DNA of 53,220 nt from NCBI GenBank assembly GCA_913777465.1, contig CAJYRQ010000024.1, forward strand, positions 1 through 53,220. Reading direction: 5' to 3'. The position numbers were made by a program, and so were the translations under genes. This DNA is from an uncultured Chryseobacterium sp. GTDB taxonomy: Bacteria; Bacteroidota; Bacteroidia; Flavobacteriales; Weeksellaceae. The notes under the pieces are model-generated. The model searched no databases. It was not told the origin of the DNA and saw only the letters and a program-made list of their open reading frames with translations. Shown one piece after another: positions 26,134 to 34,728 of this stretch (positions within the stretch are counted from its first letter, which is position 1; each line of letters opens with the position of its first letter).

Positions 26134-26313
26134 GCATCATTTTTCTGACGTCAAAATAACAAAAATTTATCTGAAGAATCTTTTTAAATTTAATTTTATC
26201 CTGAACAACCGGATCTAAGGATCTTTCAGAACCTTTTCTTTAAATCGTGCTAACATGGTCTCCAATAGAGACTTTGGAACAATTATTGAGCGATACCGGA
26301 AAAAAATTGACCT

Positions 26314-26802
26314 ATGAAATATATCCTGAGCCTTTGTGCGATGATCTTTATGTTTTCATGCAGCTCACAAAAAGCAAATTCCAAGTATTCTAAAATCGAA
26401 TATGAAGCGGGAGCGTGCTTCGGATCCTGCCCTATCTTTAAGATAACCATCAACCCCGACCGTACTGCCGTACTTGAAGCAGAACATTTCAACTTTTCCA
26501 AAAATTTTTCCAAAGGTGAATTTGACAAGCCACGGGAAGGGACTTTTAAAGGAACCATCAAAGAAGCAGATTATAATAAGCTGGTTTCTCTGCTTGACAA
26601 CCTAAACGTAAAAAGCCTTAATGAAAAATACGGTGAAAGAAACGTGACCGATCTGCCGACCTCGCATCTGAGAATAAATTTTGCAGACGGAACTTCAAAA
26701 CACGTAGAAGATTACGGGAAAAGAGGTACCGAAAAACTAGCCGAATTATACAAATTCTTTGAAGATCTGAGACACAACCAACAATGGACAAAAGTGAATT
26801 GA
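26314..26802 (+). CDS. DUF6438 lipoprotein
   Basis: A 162-residue lipoprotein; the signal ends FMFSC (cysteine at about residue 16). The mature part is a single DUF6438-like domain with GACFGSCPIFKITI, IKEADY, VEDYGKRG and a final WTKVN. All of these have counterparts in the 24352-25401 protein ([23 protein letters not shown]), so the two are paralogues. The CxxxCP pair is the most conserved feature and may be a disulfide. Function unknown. Confidence 0.75.
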   Translation: MKYILSLCAMIFMFSCSSQKANSKYSKIEYEAGACFGSCPIFKITINPDRTAVLEAEHFNFSKNFSKGEFDKPREGTFKGTIKEADYNKLVSLLDNLNVKSLNEKYGERNVTDLPTSHLRINFADGTSKHVEDYGKRGTEKLAELYKFFEDLRHNQQWTKVN

Positions 26803-26830
26803 TCCATTAAAAATATTTAAACTACCTTTG
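26799..26830 (+). promoter_or_regulatory. Promoter of the RhlE-type helicase
   Basis: TACCTTTG (26823-26830) matches TAnnTTTG, with TTG (26799-26801) 21 nt upstream, overlapping the stop of the DUF6438 gene. Transcription would begin near 26836, directly before a hairpin. Confidence 0.65.
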
Positions 26831-26838
26831 CAAAATAC

Positions 26839-26864
26839 AATTCCTTCATTTTGAAGGAATTTTT
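26839..26864 (+). promoter_or_regulatory. 5' leader hairpin with U-tract before the helicase
   Basis: AATTCCTTC/GAAGGAATT with a 5-nt loop is followed by TTTT. By position it can be a terminator of the DUF6438 gene, or an attenuator or mRNA-stabilising hairpin at the very 5' end of the helicase transcript. Confidence 0.6.
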
Positions 26865-26888
26865 ACGTTAATTATAAAAACAATTCAT

Positions 26889-28196
26889 TTGAATTTTACA
26901 GACTTACATTTAATAGAACCTATTGCAAAGGCAATTCAGGAACAAGGATATACCCACCCTACCCCAATCCAGGAAAAATCGATTCCCGAGATTACAAAAG
27001 GCAAAGACTTTCTGGGGTGTGCACAGACAGGTACAGGAAAAACGGCTGCTTTTGCCATCCCTATCCTTCAGAACCTTTCCAAAAATAAATTTCCGAACAA
27101 CCATATCAAAGCTCTGATCCTGACGCCAACCAGAGAATTGGCCATCCAGATCGAGGAAAACATCAAAGCTTACGGGAAATACCTGCCATTGAAACACCTG
27201 GTGATCTTCGGAGGGGTAAAACAGGGAAACCAGGAAGCTGCCCTGAAAAAAGGAGTGGATATTCTGGTTGCAACACCGGGAAGACTTCTGGATTTTATCG
27301 CGCAGGGAATCATCAGCCTGAAAAACCTTGAGATCTTTGTACTGGATGAAGCCGACCGGATGCTTGATATGGGCTTTGTGCATGATGTAAAAAGAGTAAT
27401 CAAGCTTTTACCACCGAAAAGGCAGACCCTGTTTTTCTCAGCAACGATGCCGGCAGAAATCCAGAAGCTGGCAGATTCTATTCTGAACAACCCGGTAAAA
27501 GTGGAAGTTACTCCTGTTTCATCAACAGCAGAAACCATCAAGCAATCGGTGTATTTTGTAGAAAAAGACAATAAACTGAACCTGTTGACGCATATCTTAA
27601 AAAACGATATTTCAGATTCGGTACTGGTATTCTCAAGAACGAAGCACGGCGCGGATAAGATTGCCCGTAAACTTCAGAAAGACAATATCACGACGGAGGC
27701 AATCCATGGAAATAAATCGCAGAATGCCCGGCAAAATGCGCTGAACAATTTCAAATCCGGAAAAACAAGGGTTTTGGTAGCCACTGATATTGCCGCCAGA
27801 GGAATCGACATTGATGAGCTTAAATACGTCGTTAATTTCGAGCTTTCCGATGTTTCCGAAACCTATGTTCACCGTATCGGAAGAACGGGAAGAGCCGGTG
27901 CAGAAGGAACTTCCATTTCATTCGTAGACGGTTTGGATTTATTAAACTTAAAAAACACGGAAAAGCTGATCGGGATGAAAATTCCGATCGTAAAGGACCA
28001 CCCGTTCCATACGGACGACCTGGTTGCCCAGAAAAGGGATTCCAACAACAAGCCGATGGCAGCTGGCGGAGACAGACCGAAATCTTCAAGACCTAACAAC
28101 TCAAGGCCGAATAACAATAAAAACAAGCCTGAAGGTGCAGCTGCTAATGTCGGTTTCAAAAAGTCGAAGAATAAGAATTTTACGAGAAAGAAATAA
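26889..28196 (+). CDS. DEAD-box RNA helicase, RhlE type
   Basis: A 435-residue ATP-dependent RNA helicase. Motifs: Q motif HPTPIQEKSIP, I AQTGTGKT, Ia PTRELA, II DEAD (in VLDEADRMLD), III SAT, V ATDIAARGID and VI HRIGRTGR. The C-terminus (about 375-435) is a basic, Asn/Lys/Pro-rich tail for RNA binding. The start is TTG at 26889, giving the usual MNFTDLHLIEPI; no in-frame ATG is available nearby. This TTG lies inside a small palindrome (26882-26895). Probably acts in ribosome assembly or RNA turnover. Followed by a strong terminator. Confidence 0.93.
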   Translation: MNFTDLHLIEPIAKAIQEQGYTHPTPIQEKSIPEITKGKDFLGCAQTGTGKTAAFAIPILQNLSKNKFPNNHIKALILTPTRELAIQIEENIKAYGKYLPLKHLVIFGGVKQGNQEAALKKGVDILVATPGRLLDFIAQGIISLKNLEIFVLDEADRMLDMGFVHDVKRVIKLLPPKRQTLFFSATMPAEIQKLADSILNNPVKVEVTPVSSTAETIKQSVYFVEKDNKLNLLTHILKNDISDSVLVFSRTKHGADKIARKLQKDNITTEAIHGNKSQNARQNALNNFKSGKTRVLVATDIAARGIDIDELKYVVNFELSDVSETYVHRIGRTGRAGAEGTSISFVDGLDLLNLKNTEKLIGMKIPIVKDHPFHTDDLVAQKRDSNNKPMAAGGDRPKSSRPNNSRPNNNKNKPEGAAANVGFKKSKNKNFTRKK

Positions 28197-28202
28197 AAAA
28201 AG

Positions 28203-28238
28203 AACCTAATCTGAATTTTTCCGATTAGGTCTTTTTTT
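28203..28238 (+). terminator. Terminator of the RhlE helicase, probably once bidirectional
   Basis: AACCTAATC/GATTAGGT with an 11-nt loop is followed by CTTTTTTT on the plus strand; an A-run on the other side gives a U-tract for the minus strand too. Before the IS insertion it lay directly after the acyltransferase stop and could serve both genes. Confidence 0.88.
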
Positions 28239-28240
28239 AA

Positions 28241-29084
28241 GAAGCTGTTTGAATTATTTTTGAAAAAAGGCAGAAAGGAGCTATATTGTTTAAATGCAAA
28301 TAAAAACATATAGTTCAGACCTTTCTGCCAGGAGTTGGCAAGTTATAAAAAATATCTTACCAGTAAAAAGAAAAGCAAATGGAATCTTCATGAGATAATA
28401 AATGCCATTTTTTATCTGACTAAAAACGGCTGTGTATGGCGGGATATTCCGGGAGAGTTTCCCTGCTGGCAAATAGTTTACTGGTATTATCGGAAATGGG
28501 TAAAAGATGGGACCTGGGATAATATCAACCGGTTACTGATAACAAATAACGCTTGATGGAGGACAGGGACTGGCAGCCCACCACGGCAATAATTGACAGC
28601 CAGACTACTAAAAACTCTTCTACAAGCACAGAAAATATCGGTATTGACGGAGGGAAACTTATTAAAGGAAGAAAGCGATTCTATATTGTGGATACTTTGG
28701 GAAACCTTTTGGACAGCTTTGTGGTTGCGGCTAATTCATATGATGGAACCACAGCCATAAAACGCTGGTATGCAAAGTATTCGGAAAATGAATTATTGGA
28801 AAACATAAAGCTTATTTATGCTGATGGAACTTTTGGAGGGACTTTTCGCCGGCAGATGAAAGCAAAATATGAGATTGAAGTTAAAATACCCACCATTCCT
28901 ATTGCTCAAAAGGGTAAAGTTGAGATTCATGAAAAGCGTTGGATTGTTGAAAGAACCATTGCCTGGACACTTAATAACAGAAGGTGCTCCAAAGATTATG
29001 AAAGAAAAACTGAAAATGCAAATGTCTATATTGTCATCGCAAACATCAGAAGATTATCCAATAAAATTTAATTCAAACAGCTTC
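28241..29084 (+). mobile_element. IS5-family element, 844 bp, with 15-bp TIRs
   Basis: Perfect 15-bp terminal inverted repeats GAAGCTGTTTGAATT (28241-28255) and AATTCAAACAGCTTC (29070-29084) bound the element, and TAA is duplicated on both sides (28238-28240 and 29085-29087). The internal transposase belongs to the IS5 family, probably the IS427 group, by its small size, short target duplication and WRDIPGEF motif. The copy carries a frameshifted transposase. Perfect TIRs and target duplication suggest a recent insertion. Confidence 0.92.
28294..29071 (+). pseudogene. IS5-family transposase, frameshifted twice
   Basis: ATG 28294 opens MQIKTYSSDLSARSWQVI, the standard N-terminus of the family. 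The frame then shifts at about 28371 (A4, where one more A would continue the protein) into a frame with AIFYLTKNGCVWRDIPGEF, ending at 28556. A third frame from 28553 to 29071 holds the catalytic core: AIIDSQTTKNSS, VDTLGNLLDSFV, YADGTFGG and WIVERTIAWTLNNRR, with the DDE residues. IS427-group elements often use two frames and a programmed shift, so the second junction may be natural; the first is more likely a lesion. Confidence 0.82.
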
Positions 29085-30151
29085 TAATTATTTTCAACCC
29101 TAAATAACTTTTTCTTATTCAGAAACCACTTTTCGTAATATTGGTATGAAATATGAGCCGTGAAAATGGTTATGGCAATAACTGACAGATAGCTTGAAAA
29201 AGTAACTATCGTATTGTTGATCCTGAACTTCGATAATAATTTCAGAAAAATAAAACCAATCAGCTGCATGACAATGACATGATACATATAAATCCCATAC
29301 GATATTTTACCTAAATAGATTAAAGTTTTATTTTCAAAAAAATCAATGGGCCTGTTGACAAAGATTGTAATAAAGTAGCCGAAAAGCAACATAGCAAAAA
29401 TAAAATACGCCGGTTCCGAAAGATAATCAATAAAGATATTTGTTGTAAAAAAAAGAATAAGAATGATGTAAACAATGGCATCCGGTAATCTTTGGAACCT
29501 ATGGTCTTTGAAATTCTGCAGTGAACACCAGCCGGCAAAAGTAAAATAAAAAAAAATCATTTTATAGTCTTTTAAAAAGGTAAGGCCGGAATACTCATAG
29601 AGATAAACCAGAATAAGGCTAAGTATCAGAAAAAATGCTTTGTAATATCTGACAGGAATAAGAACAAAAAGCGGGGCGACAAACAGATAGCACTGCTCTT
29701 CAATCCCTATAGACCAGAGGATCTCCAAGATCCCTCCCGGACTTTTTACTAGAAGAACATTCGGAAAAAATGTAACCAGGAGAAGAATTCCTTTTACCAG
29801 ATCGTAATTCCTTTCTACCGGTATCCCGATTGCAGGAAGAAACAGATTATAGTAGAAAAGTCCGATAAAGACGACCAGATAATAGACAGGAAAAATTCTC
29901 AGGATTCTCCTCAAATAGAATTTTTTTAAATCAATTTTCTTATTTTTGATTTTTTCATTATACAATTGCCGAAAAATAAGAAAACCACTTAAGGAGAAGA
30001 ACATAAAAACAGCTTCGGTTCCTTTATTGAAGACTGGCCAGTCATTAAATGAGCTTATTCCCCGGTTGCTGAAGAACTGAGGAATATGAAATATCATCAC
30101 CAAAAATGCTAAAAAAAACCTCAGCGATGTTATATTAGGTAATGTCTTCAT
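29084..30151 (-). CDS. Acyltransferase 3 family membrane protein (OafA/YrhL type)
   Basis: A 355-residue integral membrane acyltransferase with about ten hydrophobic segments. The family start SLRFFLAFLVMIFHIPQF carries the catalytic His of the R-x10-H type region, and KFYLRRILRIFPVYYLVV is the second conserved box. Such proteins O-acetylate surface polysaccharides. The stop codon TAG uses the last base of an IS terminal repeat; before insertion it would have been TAA with the same protein end. It starts 5 bp past the tatD stop, so it is probably the last gene of the operon running from 33.4 kb. Confidence 0.88.
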   Translation of the reverse strand: MKTLPNITSLRFFLAFLVMIFHIPQFFSNRGISSFNDWPVFNKGTEAVFMFFSLSGFLIFRQLYNEKIKNKKIDLKKFYLRRILRIFPVYYLVVFIGLFYYNLFLPAIGIPVERNYDLVKGILLLVTFFPNVLLVKSPGGILEILWSIGIEEQCYLFVAPLFVLIPVRYYKAFFLILSLILVYLYEYSGLTFLKDYKMIFFYFTFAGWCSLQNFKDHRFQRLPDAIVYIILILFFTTNIFIDYLSEPAYFIFAMLLFGYFITIFVNRPIDFFENKTLIYLGKISYGIYMYHVIVMQLIGFIFLKLLSKFRINNTIVTFSSYLSVIAITIFTAHISYQYYEKWFLNKKKLFRVENN

Positions 30152-30156
30152 GGACG

Positions 30157-30924
30157 CTAATATCTGTTAAATATCTTTTGGGCATTATCCGTCGTCACCC
30201 TGTCAATCTCCGAAAAATCTGTTTTATAAATATCCACCAGTTTGCCGGCTACCAGGTCCAGGTAGGAGCTTTCATTACGCTTTCCTCTGTGCGGGACAGG
30301 CGCTAAGTAAGGGGAATCGGTTTCCAGCACAATATTTCCCAAAGGAATTTCATCAAGGAACTGATCAATCTTACCGTTTTTGAAAGTCACTACCCCACCG
30401 ATTCCCAGCATGAAATTCAATTGGATGGCCTGTTTCGCCTGTTCGAGGTTGCCTGAAAAGCAGTGGAAGATCCCGCGGAGCTTGGGATGTTTTTTTCTTT
30501 CCAGCACTTCAAAGGTCTCATCAAAGCTTTCACGGGTATGGATAACGATCGGCAGGTCCTTTTCAATCGCCCAGTCGATCTGCTGCTCGAAAGCTTTTAC
30601 CTGAATGTCCAGGGTAGATTTATCCCAATATAAATCGATCCCGATTTCCCCGATGGCAGGAAAATCCCTCTGATCAAGATAGCCTTTGACAATTTCCAGT
30701 TCTTTTTCCCAGGTTTCCGGCTTTACATAGCACGGATGCAGCCCCATCATGGAAAAAATATGGTCCGGATAATCCGCTTCCAGCTGAAGCATTTTTTCAT
30801 GGGATTCCGAATCGATGGCCGGAAGGTAAAATTCCGTTATTCCTTTATCCAAAGCCCTCTGAATGGCTTCTTTCCGGTCTCCATCAAACTCTTCTGCGTA
30901 TAAATGGGTATGGGTATCAATCAT
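30157..30924 (-). CDS. tatD: TatD family metal-dependent hydrolase
   Basis: A 255-residue TIM-barrel hydrolase. The metal ligands HTHLY (residues 4-8), the Glu in IGEIGIDLYW, HTRES, FHCFSG and the ETDSPYLAP motif are all present. TatD enzymes are DNases or exonucleases, and some have D-aminoacyl-tRNA deacylase-like activity. Cytoplasmic, no signal. It sits in a tight minus-strand operon with DUF4269, GSCFA and the polyprenyl synthetase, with no obvious shared role. Confidence 0.93.
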   Translation of the reverse strand: MIDTHTHLYAEEFDGDRKEAIQRALDKGITEFYLPAIDSESHEKMLQLEADYPDHIFSMMGLHPCYVKPETWEKELEIVKGYLDQRDFPAIGEIGIDLYWDKSTLDIQVKAFEQQIDWAIEKDLPIVIHTRESFDETFEVLERKKHPKLRGIFHCFSGNLEQAKQAIQLNFMLGIGGVVTFKNGKIDQFLDEIPLGNIVLETDSPYLAPVPHRGKRNESSYLDLVAGKLVDIYKTDFSEIDRVTTDNAQKIFNRY

Positions 30925-30929
30925 TTTCT

Positions 30930-31457
30930 TTAAAATTTTAATAAATCTTCATAAGGGTTTTTAAGTCCGAGCAATATTCCAAAAGCCGGCTCCGTCTTAA
31001 TGCCCTGTTTTTTCAATGCAATTATTTCGTTTTTAAAATCTTCTCCTTTTTCCTGTAATATCCTGTATTCGGCCATCATGTGGCGGTATGCTTTCTGCTC
31101 TGTTGCAGGCTTATTCTGTCCGAAAATTTCCACGGGAAATTCTTCTATGGTAAAATTTACAGTAATGCATTTTTCTCCTTCAATCATTGGATATTCAATT
31201 TTAACATCAATATCATCAGGAATACATTTGCTGAACGCTAAATCGTCTAGAAAGTCATCCTCAAATCTGAGATCAACTTCACAGATAATATCCAGATCAC
31301 TTCCTTCAATATCAATTCCGATGGGAATCGTTCCGGCCAGAACCGGAGCATAATCTTTTAATTTTTCAAAGATCCGGTATTTGGAAAGCACCTCATATGC
31401 CCTCCTTTGTTTTTCATTTCCGTTTCTGAGATAATCAGTGGTTGTAAAATCAATCAT
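30930..31457 (-). CDS. DUF4269 nucleotidyltransferase-like protein
   Basis: A 175-residue protein of the DUF4269 family. PVLAGTIPIGIDIEGSDLDIICEV carries the G-x(n)-SDLDI metal-binding pattern of minimal nucleotidyltransferase folds. Its start overlaps the GSCFA stop by 4 bp, so translation is coupled, and its stop is 5 bp from tatD. The substrate is unknown; some related small nucleotidyltransferases act on antibiotics or tRNA, but nothing here indicates which. Confidence 0.82.
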   Translation of the reverse strand: MIDFTTTDYLRNGNEKQRRAYEVLSKYRIFEKLKDYAPVLAGTIPIGIDIEGSDLDIICEVDLRFEDDFLDDLAFSKCIPDDIDVKIEYPMIEGEKCITVNFTIEEFPVEIFGQNKPATEQKAYRHMMAEYRILQEKGEDFKNEIIALKKQGIKTEPAFGILLGLKNPYEDLLKF

Positions 31458-32407
31458 AAGAAAATAGGATGCTTCACTTTTTTCCGCTGATTTTCAATCC
31501 TTTCGTTCAGTTTTTCTTTAAACTGAATGTACCTGGGATCCTTCTCATCACTGCTCCGATGTTCCAGTGCTTTGGAAATTTTAAAATTCTCTTTTATAAA
31601 TTCTTTGGTTTCGTCCGAAAAATAAGCATTGCCGAACTTTTCAAAAATATAATTAACCGCCTGTTCCGTAGGATGAATCATATCTTCCCTGTAAAAACGG
31701 TAATCCCTGAGATCGTCCATTAATATTTCATAGATGGGAAGATAATGGCAGTAATCCAGTTCTTCGGTCATTTCATGGACAGAAGTGATCAGTTTTGATT
31801 TGCTCAGCTGATTTTCGATCATCCCGTCTTTGGTATGACGGACCGGGGATACCGTAAATAAAATCTGAACATCATCCCTGCAGATGTCTTTCAGGTTTAA
31901 AACAGTATCGTAAATGGAATCCGTAAGCTCCTGATACGTCAGCAGTCTCTTTTCAAAGAATTTCCGGGGAATCCGGTGGCAGTTGGCAACCAGTTTCTTT
32001 TTCGGGACAAATTCATAGATAAAAGAGGTTCCATAGGTAATGATTACCCAATTGCTTTCCTGCAGGAACTGGTTCCCTTCCGTAATCCTGGTATTGATCT
32101 TATCCAGCGTTTGATGGACATACCGGGTATCGAAACTGGTATGGTGATCCAGCGAGATAAATTCTTCATCAAAAGCAATCAGGTCTTCCTCTTCATAAAA
32201 TTCGGAGTCATGAAGCTTTTTAACCGAATGGCTGATTGAAAAAGGATTGAAAATTGTTCCGAAAGGGTTATTAATCGTCTGCAGCTGCCCCTGCTTAAAA
32301 AGGTCCGACATTTCCGAAGCAAAGCAGGATCCTATTGAAAATATTTTATCTTCAACCCCTATTTTCTTTTCTGATTCTTTAATATCTACTTCGGTACGGA
32401 ACTTCAT
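31454..32407 (-). CDS. GSCFA domain protein
   Basis: A 317-residue protein that bears the family's namesake motif GSCFA at residues 26-30, followed by VIITYGTSFIYE, FTVSPVRHTKDG and a final MIHPTEQAVNYI. The GSCFA family is an SGNH/GDSL-like hydrolase fold, with Ser in the first block and Asp/His in the last (HPTEQAV). Substrate unknown, possibly an esterase or acetyl-transfer role on cell-surface glycans. It lies 8 bp downstream of the polyprenyl synthetase stop. Confidence 0.88.
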   Translation of the reverse strand: MKFRTEVDIKESEKKIGVEDKIFSIGSCFASEMSDLFKQGQLQTINNPFGTIFNPFSISHSVKKLHDSEFYEEEDLIAFDEEFISLDHHTSFDTRYVHQTLDKINTRITEGNQFLQESNWVIITYGTSFIYEFVPKKKLVANCHRIPRKFFEKRLLTYQELTDSIYDTVLNLKDICRDDVQILFTVSPVRHTKDGMIENQLSKSKLITSVHEMTEELDYCHYLPIYEILMDDLRDYRFYREDMIHPTEQAVNYIFEKFGNAYFSDETKEFIKENFKISKALEHRSSDEKDPRYIQFKEKLNERIENQRKKVKHPIFL

Positions 32408-32415
32408 CGATCGGA

Positions 32416-33387
32416 TTATGATTCTCTTCTCAGTAAGTAATTCGCCAGTTCTGCAAACGGCTTTTTCTTTTCTTCCGGAATATCAATCTTCTGAAGATAG
32501 CTCTGGCCTATTTCATTGTGCTTTTCAATTAAGCGCAGTGCTTTCTCGTCTACTTTCGTTCTTCTGAAAATCTTTTCTACGCCGTATACTTTATCGATAT
32601 TGTCGGTTTTCTTGGAATACCAGTAATCGAGTTCCTTCCTTTCTTCGTCGGTGGCATGCTCTCTTGCCAAAAGGTAAAGGACAGTCTTTTTGTTTTCATA
32701 GATATCCCCGGCATGCTTCTTCCCAAACTGCGCCTGATCCCCGAATACATCCAGGTAATCGTCCATGATCTGGAACGCGATCCCGATGTGCTTTCCGAAA
32801 TTAAAAATAGCTTTTGCATCTTTGAAGTTGGCCTTTGCAATCAATGCACCGATTTCAAATGAAGACGCGCTTAAAACCCCTGTTTTATAAGTAATCATCC
32901 GGATGTAATCATCAAAGGTTACATCTTCCTGGGTTTCAAAATTAATGTCGTATTGCTGGCCTTCACACAAGAGGAGACCGGTATGGGTAAAAATCCGGAT
33001 ACAGGCTTTAAAAATTTCAGGCTCCAGGTCCTCAAAGAATTTATAAGCTTTCAGCATCAGACCATCCCCGGAAAGAATCCCTACATTGATCCCGTGAAGG
33101 GTGTGAATCGTCGGCTTGTTTCTTCTTAAAGGCGCTTCATCCATGATATCATCGTGGATGAGGGTGAAGTTATGGAAGAATTCGATCGCCAATGCCGGCT
33201 TGATCGCCTCTTTAAGATTACCGCCGAATAAATCGCAGGCCATCAGAACCATGATCGGACGGAGACGCTTGCCACCGTGGGAAATAATGTAGTTCATCGG
33301 TTCATACAATTCCGCCGGCTTGTCTTTAAAGGTATATTTGGCAATGGCATCCGCAACAATCTGCTGGTATCGGTCTAAAAATTCCAT
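32416..33387 (-). CDS. Trans-polyprenyl diphosphate synthetase
   Basis: A 323-residue isoprenyl synthase that extends FPP/GPP with IPP. The two Asp-rich motifs DDIMD (residues 79-83) and DDYLD (209-213) are intact, with GGKRLRP near 38-44. The ORF can be read up to 33468, but the ATG at 33387 gives the standard N-terminus and follows a good promoter. In Bacteroidota this enzyme most often makes the side chain of menaquinone or short precursors; chain length cannot be read reliably. First gene of the operon GSCFA-DUF4269-tatD-acyltransferase. Confidence 0.92.
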   Translation of the reverse strand: MEFLDRYQQIVADAIAKYTFKDKPAELYEPMNYIISHGGKRLRPIMVLMACDLFGGNLKEAIKPALAIEFFHNFTLIHDDIMDEAPLRRNKPTIHTLHGINVGILSGDGLMLKAYKFFEDLEPEIFKACIRIFTHTGLLLCEGQQYDINFETQEDVTFDDYIRMITYKTGVLSASSFEIGALIAKANFKDAKAIFNFGKHIGIAFQIMDDYLDVFGDQAQFGKKHAGDIYENKKTVLYLLAREHATDEERKELDYWYSKKTDNIDKVYGVEKIFRRTKVDEKALRLIEKHNEIGQSYLQKIDIPEEKKKPFAELANYLLRRES

Positions 33388-33405
33388 AAATTCTAATAGT
33401 TTAAA

Positions 33406-33438
33406 CAAAAATACGATTTTTTGAAGGATGTAAAACAA
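33406..33438 (-). promoter_or_regulatory. Promoter of the polyprenyl synthetase operon
   Basis: On the minus strand TATTTTTG (33413-33406) matches TAnnTTTG, with TTG (33438-33436) 22 nt upstream. The start codon is 18 bp downstream. Confidence 0.6.
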
Positions 33439-33452
33439 TCGGGAATCACATT

Positions 33453-33484
33453 TAAAAAATAAAAGCATCCCTAAAAGATGCTTT
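33453..33484 (-). terminator. Terminator of the surface-protein gene
   Basis: AAAGCATC/GATGCTTT with a 7-nt loop is followed on the minus strand by TTTATTTTTT, 48 bp past the stop of the gene at 33532-34401. Confidence 0.85.
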
Positions 33485-33531
33485 CATAAGTGATAAAGAT
33501 TTGTATTTGTTTTTGGCAGTTCGCATGAAGA

Positions 33532-34401
33532 TTAGAGTTCCTGAATAAGAACTGCCGTTTCCGCATACGGGTCTGCAATAGAGGTTGTAACCACGTTTGC
33601 ATCGTTCCGTTTTGCCGTAATCCGCAGTTTGATATTTTTGGCAGATGTTCCTGTATTGATCACGCACAATGCCGGGCCACCCGCAGAATCATTTGTAGTT
33701 TCGGTTGAAGGCTCGTTATACCCTCTTGATGCTACCGTACAGGTAGAGGAATTATTAAGTGCGGCATCCACAATCTCATACCTTGCCCAGCTTTGGGTAC
33801 TGTTTGAGGTAGATGCGATGGCCAAATAACCGGTTACGAGGAATGTTTTTCCTGCAGGAAGGGTAATTACCGAACTGCTTACGGATACTCCCGTACCCTG
33901 GCCGGAAGTCGTATCGAAAGTAATATCACCCGATGTATCCGCTGTCGGTATAGTCTGGTTTGTATTCTTACGGACAATCTGGAATATTTTTGCACTTGGT
34001 GCCACCGGTACCAGCGATTCCCACTGAACGCCCGAATAGTAATAGAACTGACTCAGCGTAGTGTCGTATACCATTGTTCCGGCAATTGGAGAGGCAATGT
34101 TCTGGCGCTGCGTCGTGGTCATTCTTGGCGGAATAAAACCACCCGTAATGCTCTGTACGTCCAATGCTCCCGCAGGAGCCTCTGTACCGATTCCTACATT
34201 ACCACCAGCAGTTACAACAAAGTCATTGCTTTGCTGAGCGGCAGAAGGTAAACCTGTAGCAGGATTGTCTTTGGCCCCGTCCACGTGAAGAATTGCTCTG
34301 GGATTAGCGGTATTTATTCCTACCTGAGCGTAGGAAAGCGTTCCGAAAGCCATCATGGCAGTAAAAGCAATTGTTTTCTGCCCTTTTTTAAAATTTGTCA
34401 T
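33532..34401 (-). CDS. Secreted surface protein with VGIGT-type motifs
   Basis: A 289-residue protein with a signal peptide ending LSYAQ (about residue 26). The mature N-terminus starts VGINTANPRAILHVD and a second copy GNVGIGTEAPAGALDV follows; then PPRMTTTQRQNIASPIAGTMVYDTT. These repeats are common in Flavobacteriia surface or trimer-like proteins of unknown role. The C-terminal half is a Thr/Ser-rich beta-like domain with two cysteines near its end. Own promoter and terminator. Not recognised beyond this. Confidence 0.7.
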   Translation of the reverse strand: MTNFKKGQKTIAFTAMMAFGTLSYAQVGINTANPRAILHVDGAKDNPATGLPSAAQQSNDFVVTAGGNVGIGTEAPAGALDVQSITGGFIPPRMTTTQRQNIASPIAGTMVYDTTLSQFYYYSGVQWESLVPVAPSAKIFQIVRKNTNQTIPTADTSGDITFDTTSGQGTGVSVSSSVITLPAGKTFLVTGYLAIASTSNSTQSWARYEIVDAALNNSSTCTVASRGYNEPSTETTNDSAGGPALCVINTGTSAKNIKLRITAKRNDANVVTTSIADPYAETAVLIQEL

Positions 34402-34728
34402 GTTCCTTTATATTTAATTTATTAGGTGAAGCAACACACTCTGAAAAGCATACTTAATATTTTGTGATGGGGTAGAATTTAAGAATGTGGAGTAACAAAG
34501 ATCCGGTGATGACATTTGATCTGTCATACAGCAATTGCGCTTTGTTTTTCCGTTTCGTGAGCAAATATATAAATTAAATCAAGAATATGAGATAAAGTAT
34601 CTTAAAAATTTAACAAAATCATACACATATTAATATTATGGTAATGTATAATTAATTATAAATTTAAAACATTAAATTATACTAAAAAACACTGGATTAA
34701 AAAGAAGAAATTTAATAAAGGCCTGAAA
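34402..34728. other. Upstream region of the surface-protein gene
   Basis: No gene seen. On the minus strand TATATTTG (34569-34562) matches TAnnTTTG and would give a leader of about 150 nt, which contains the small hairpin ATGACA/TGTCAT (34509-34527). The rest (34570-34728) is very A/T-rich and featureless. Confidence 0.45.

Noticed and set aside
28335-29071. IS5 transposase expressed solely by programmed frameshifting
   Set aside because: The second junction could be programmed, as in IS427-group elements, but the first shift interrupts the conserved N-terminus and no convincing slippery heptamer sits in the right frame, so a lesion is simpler.
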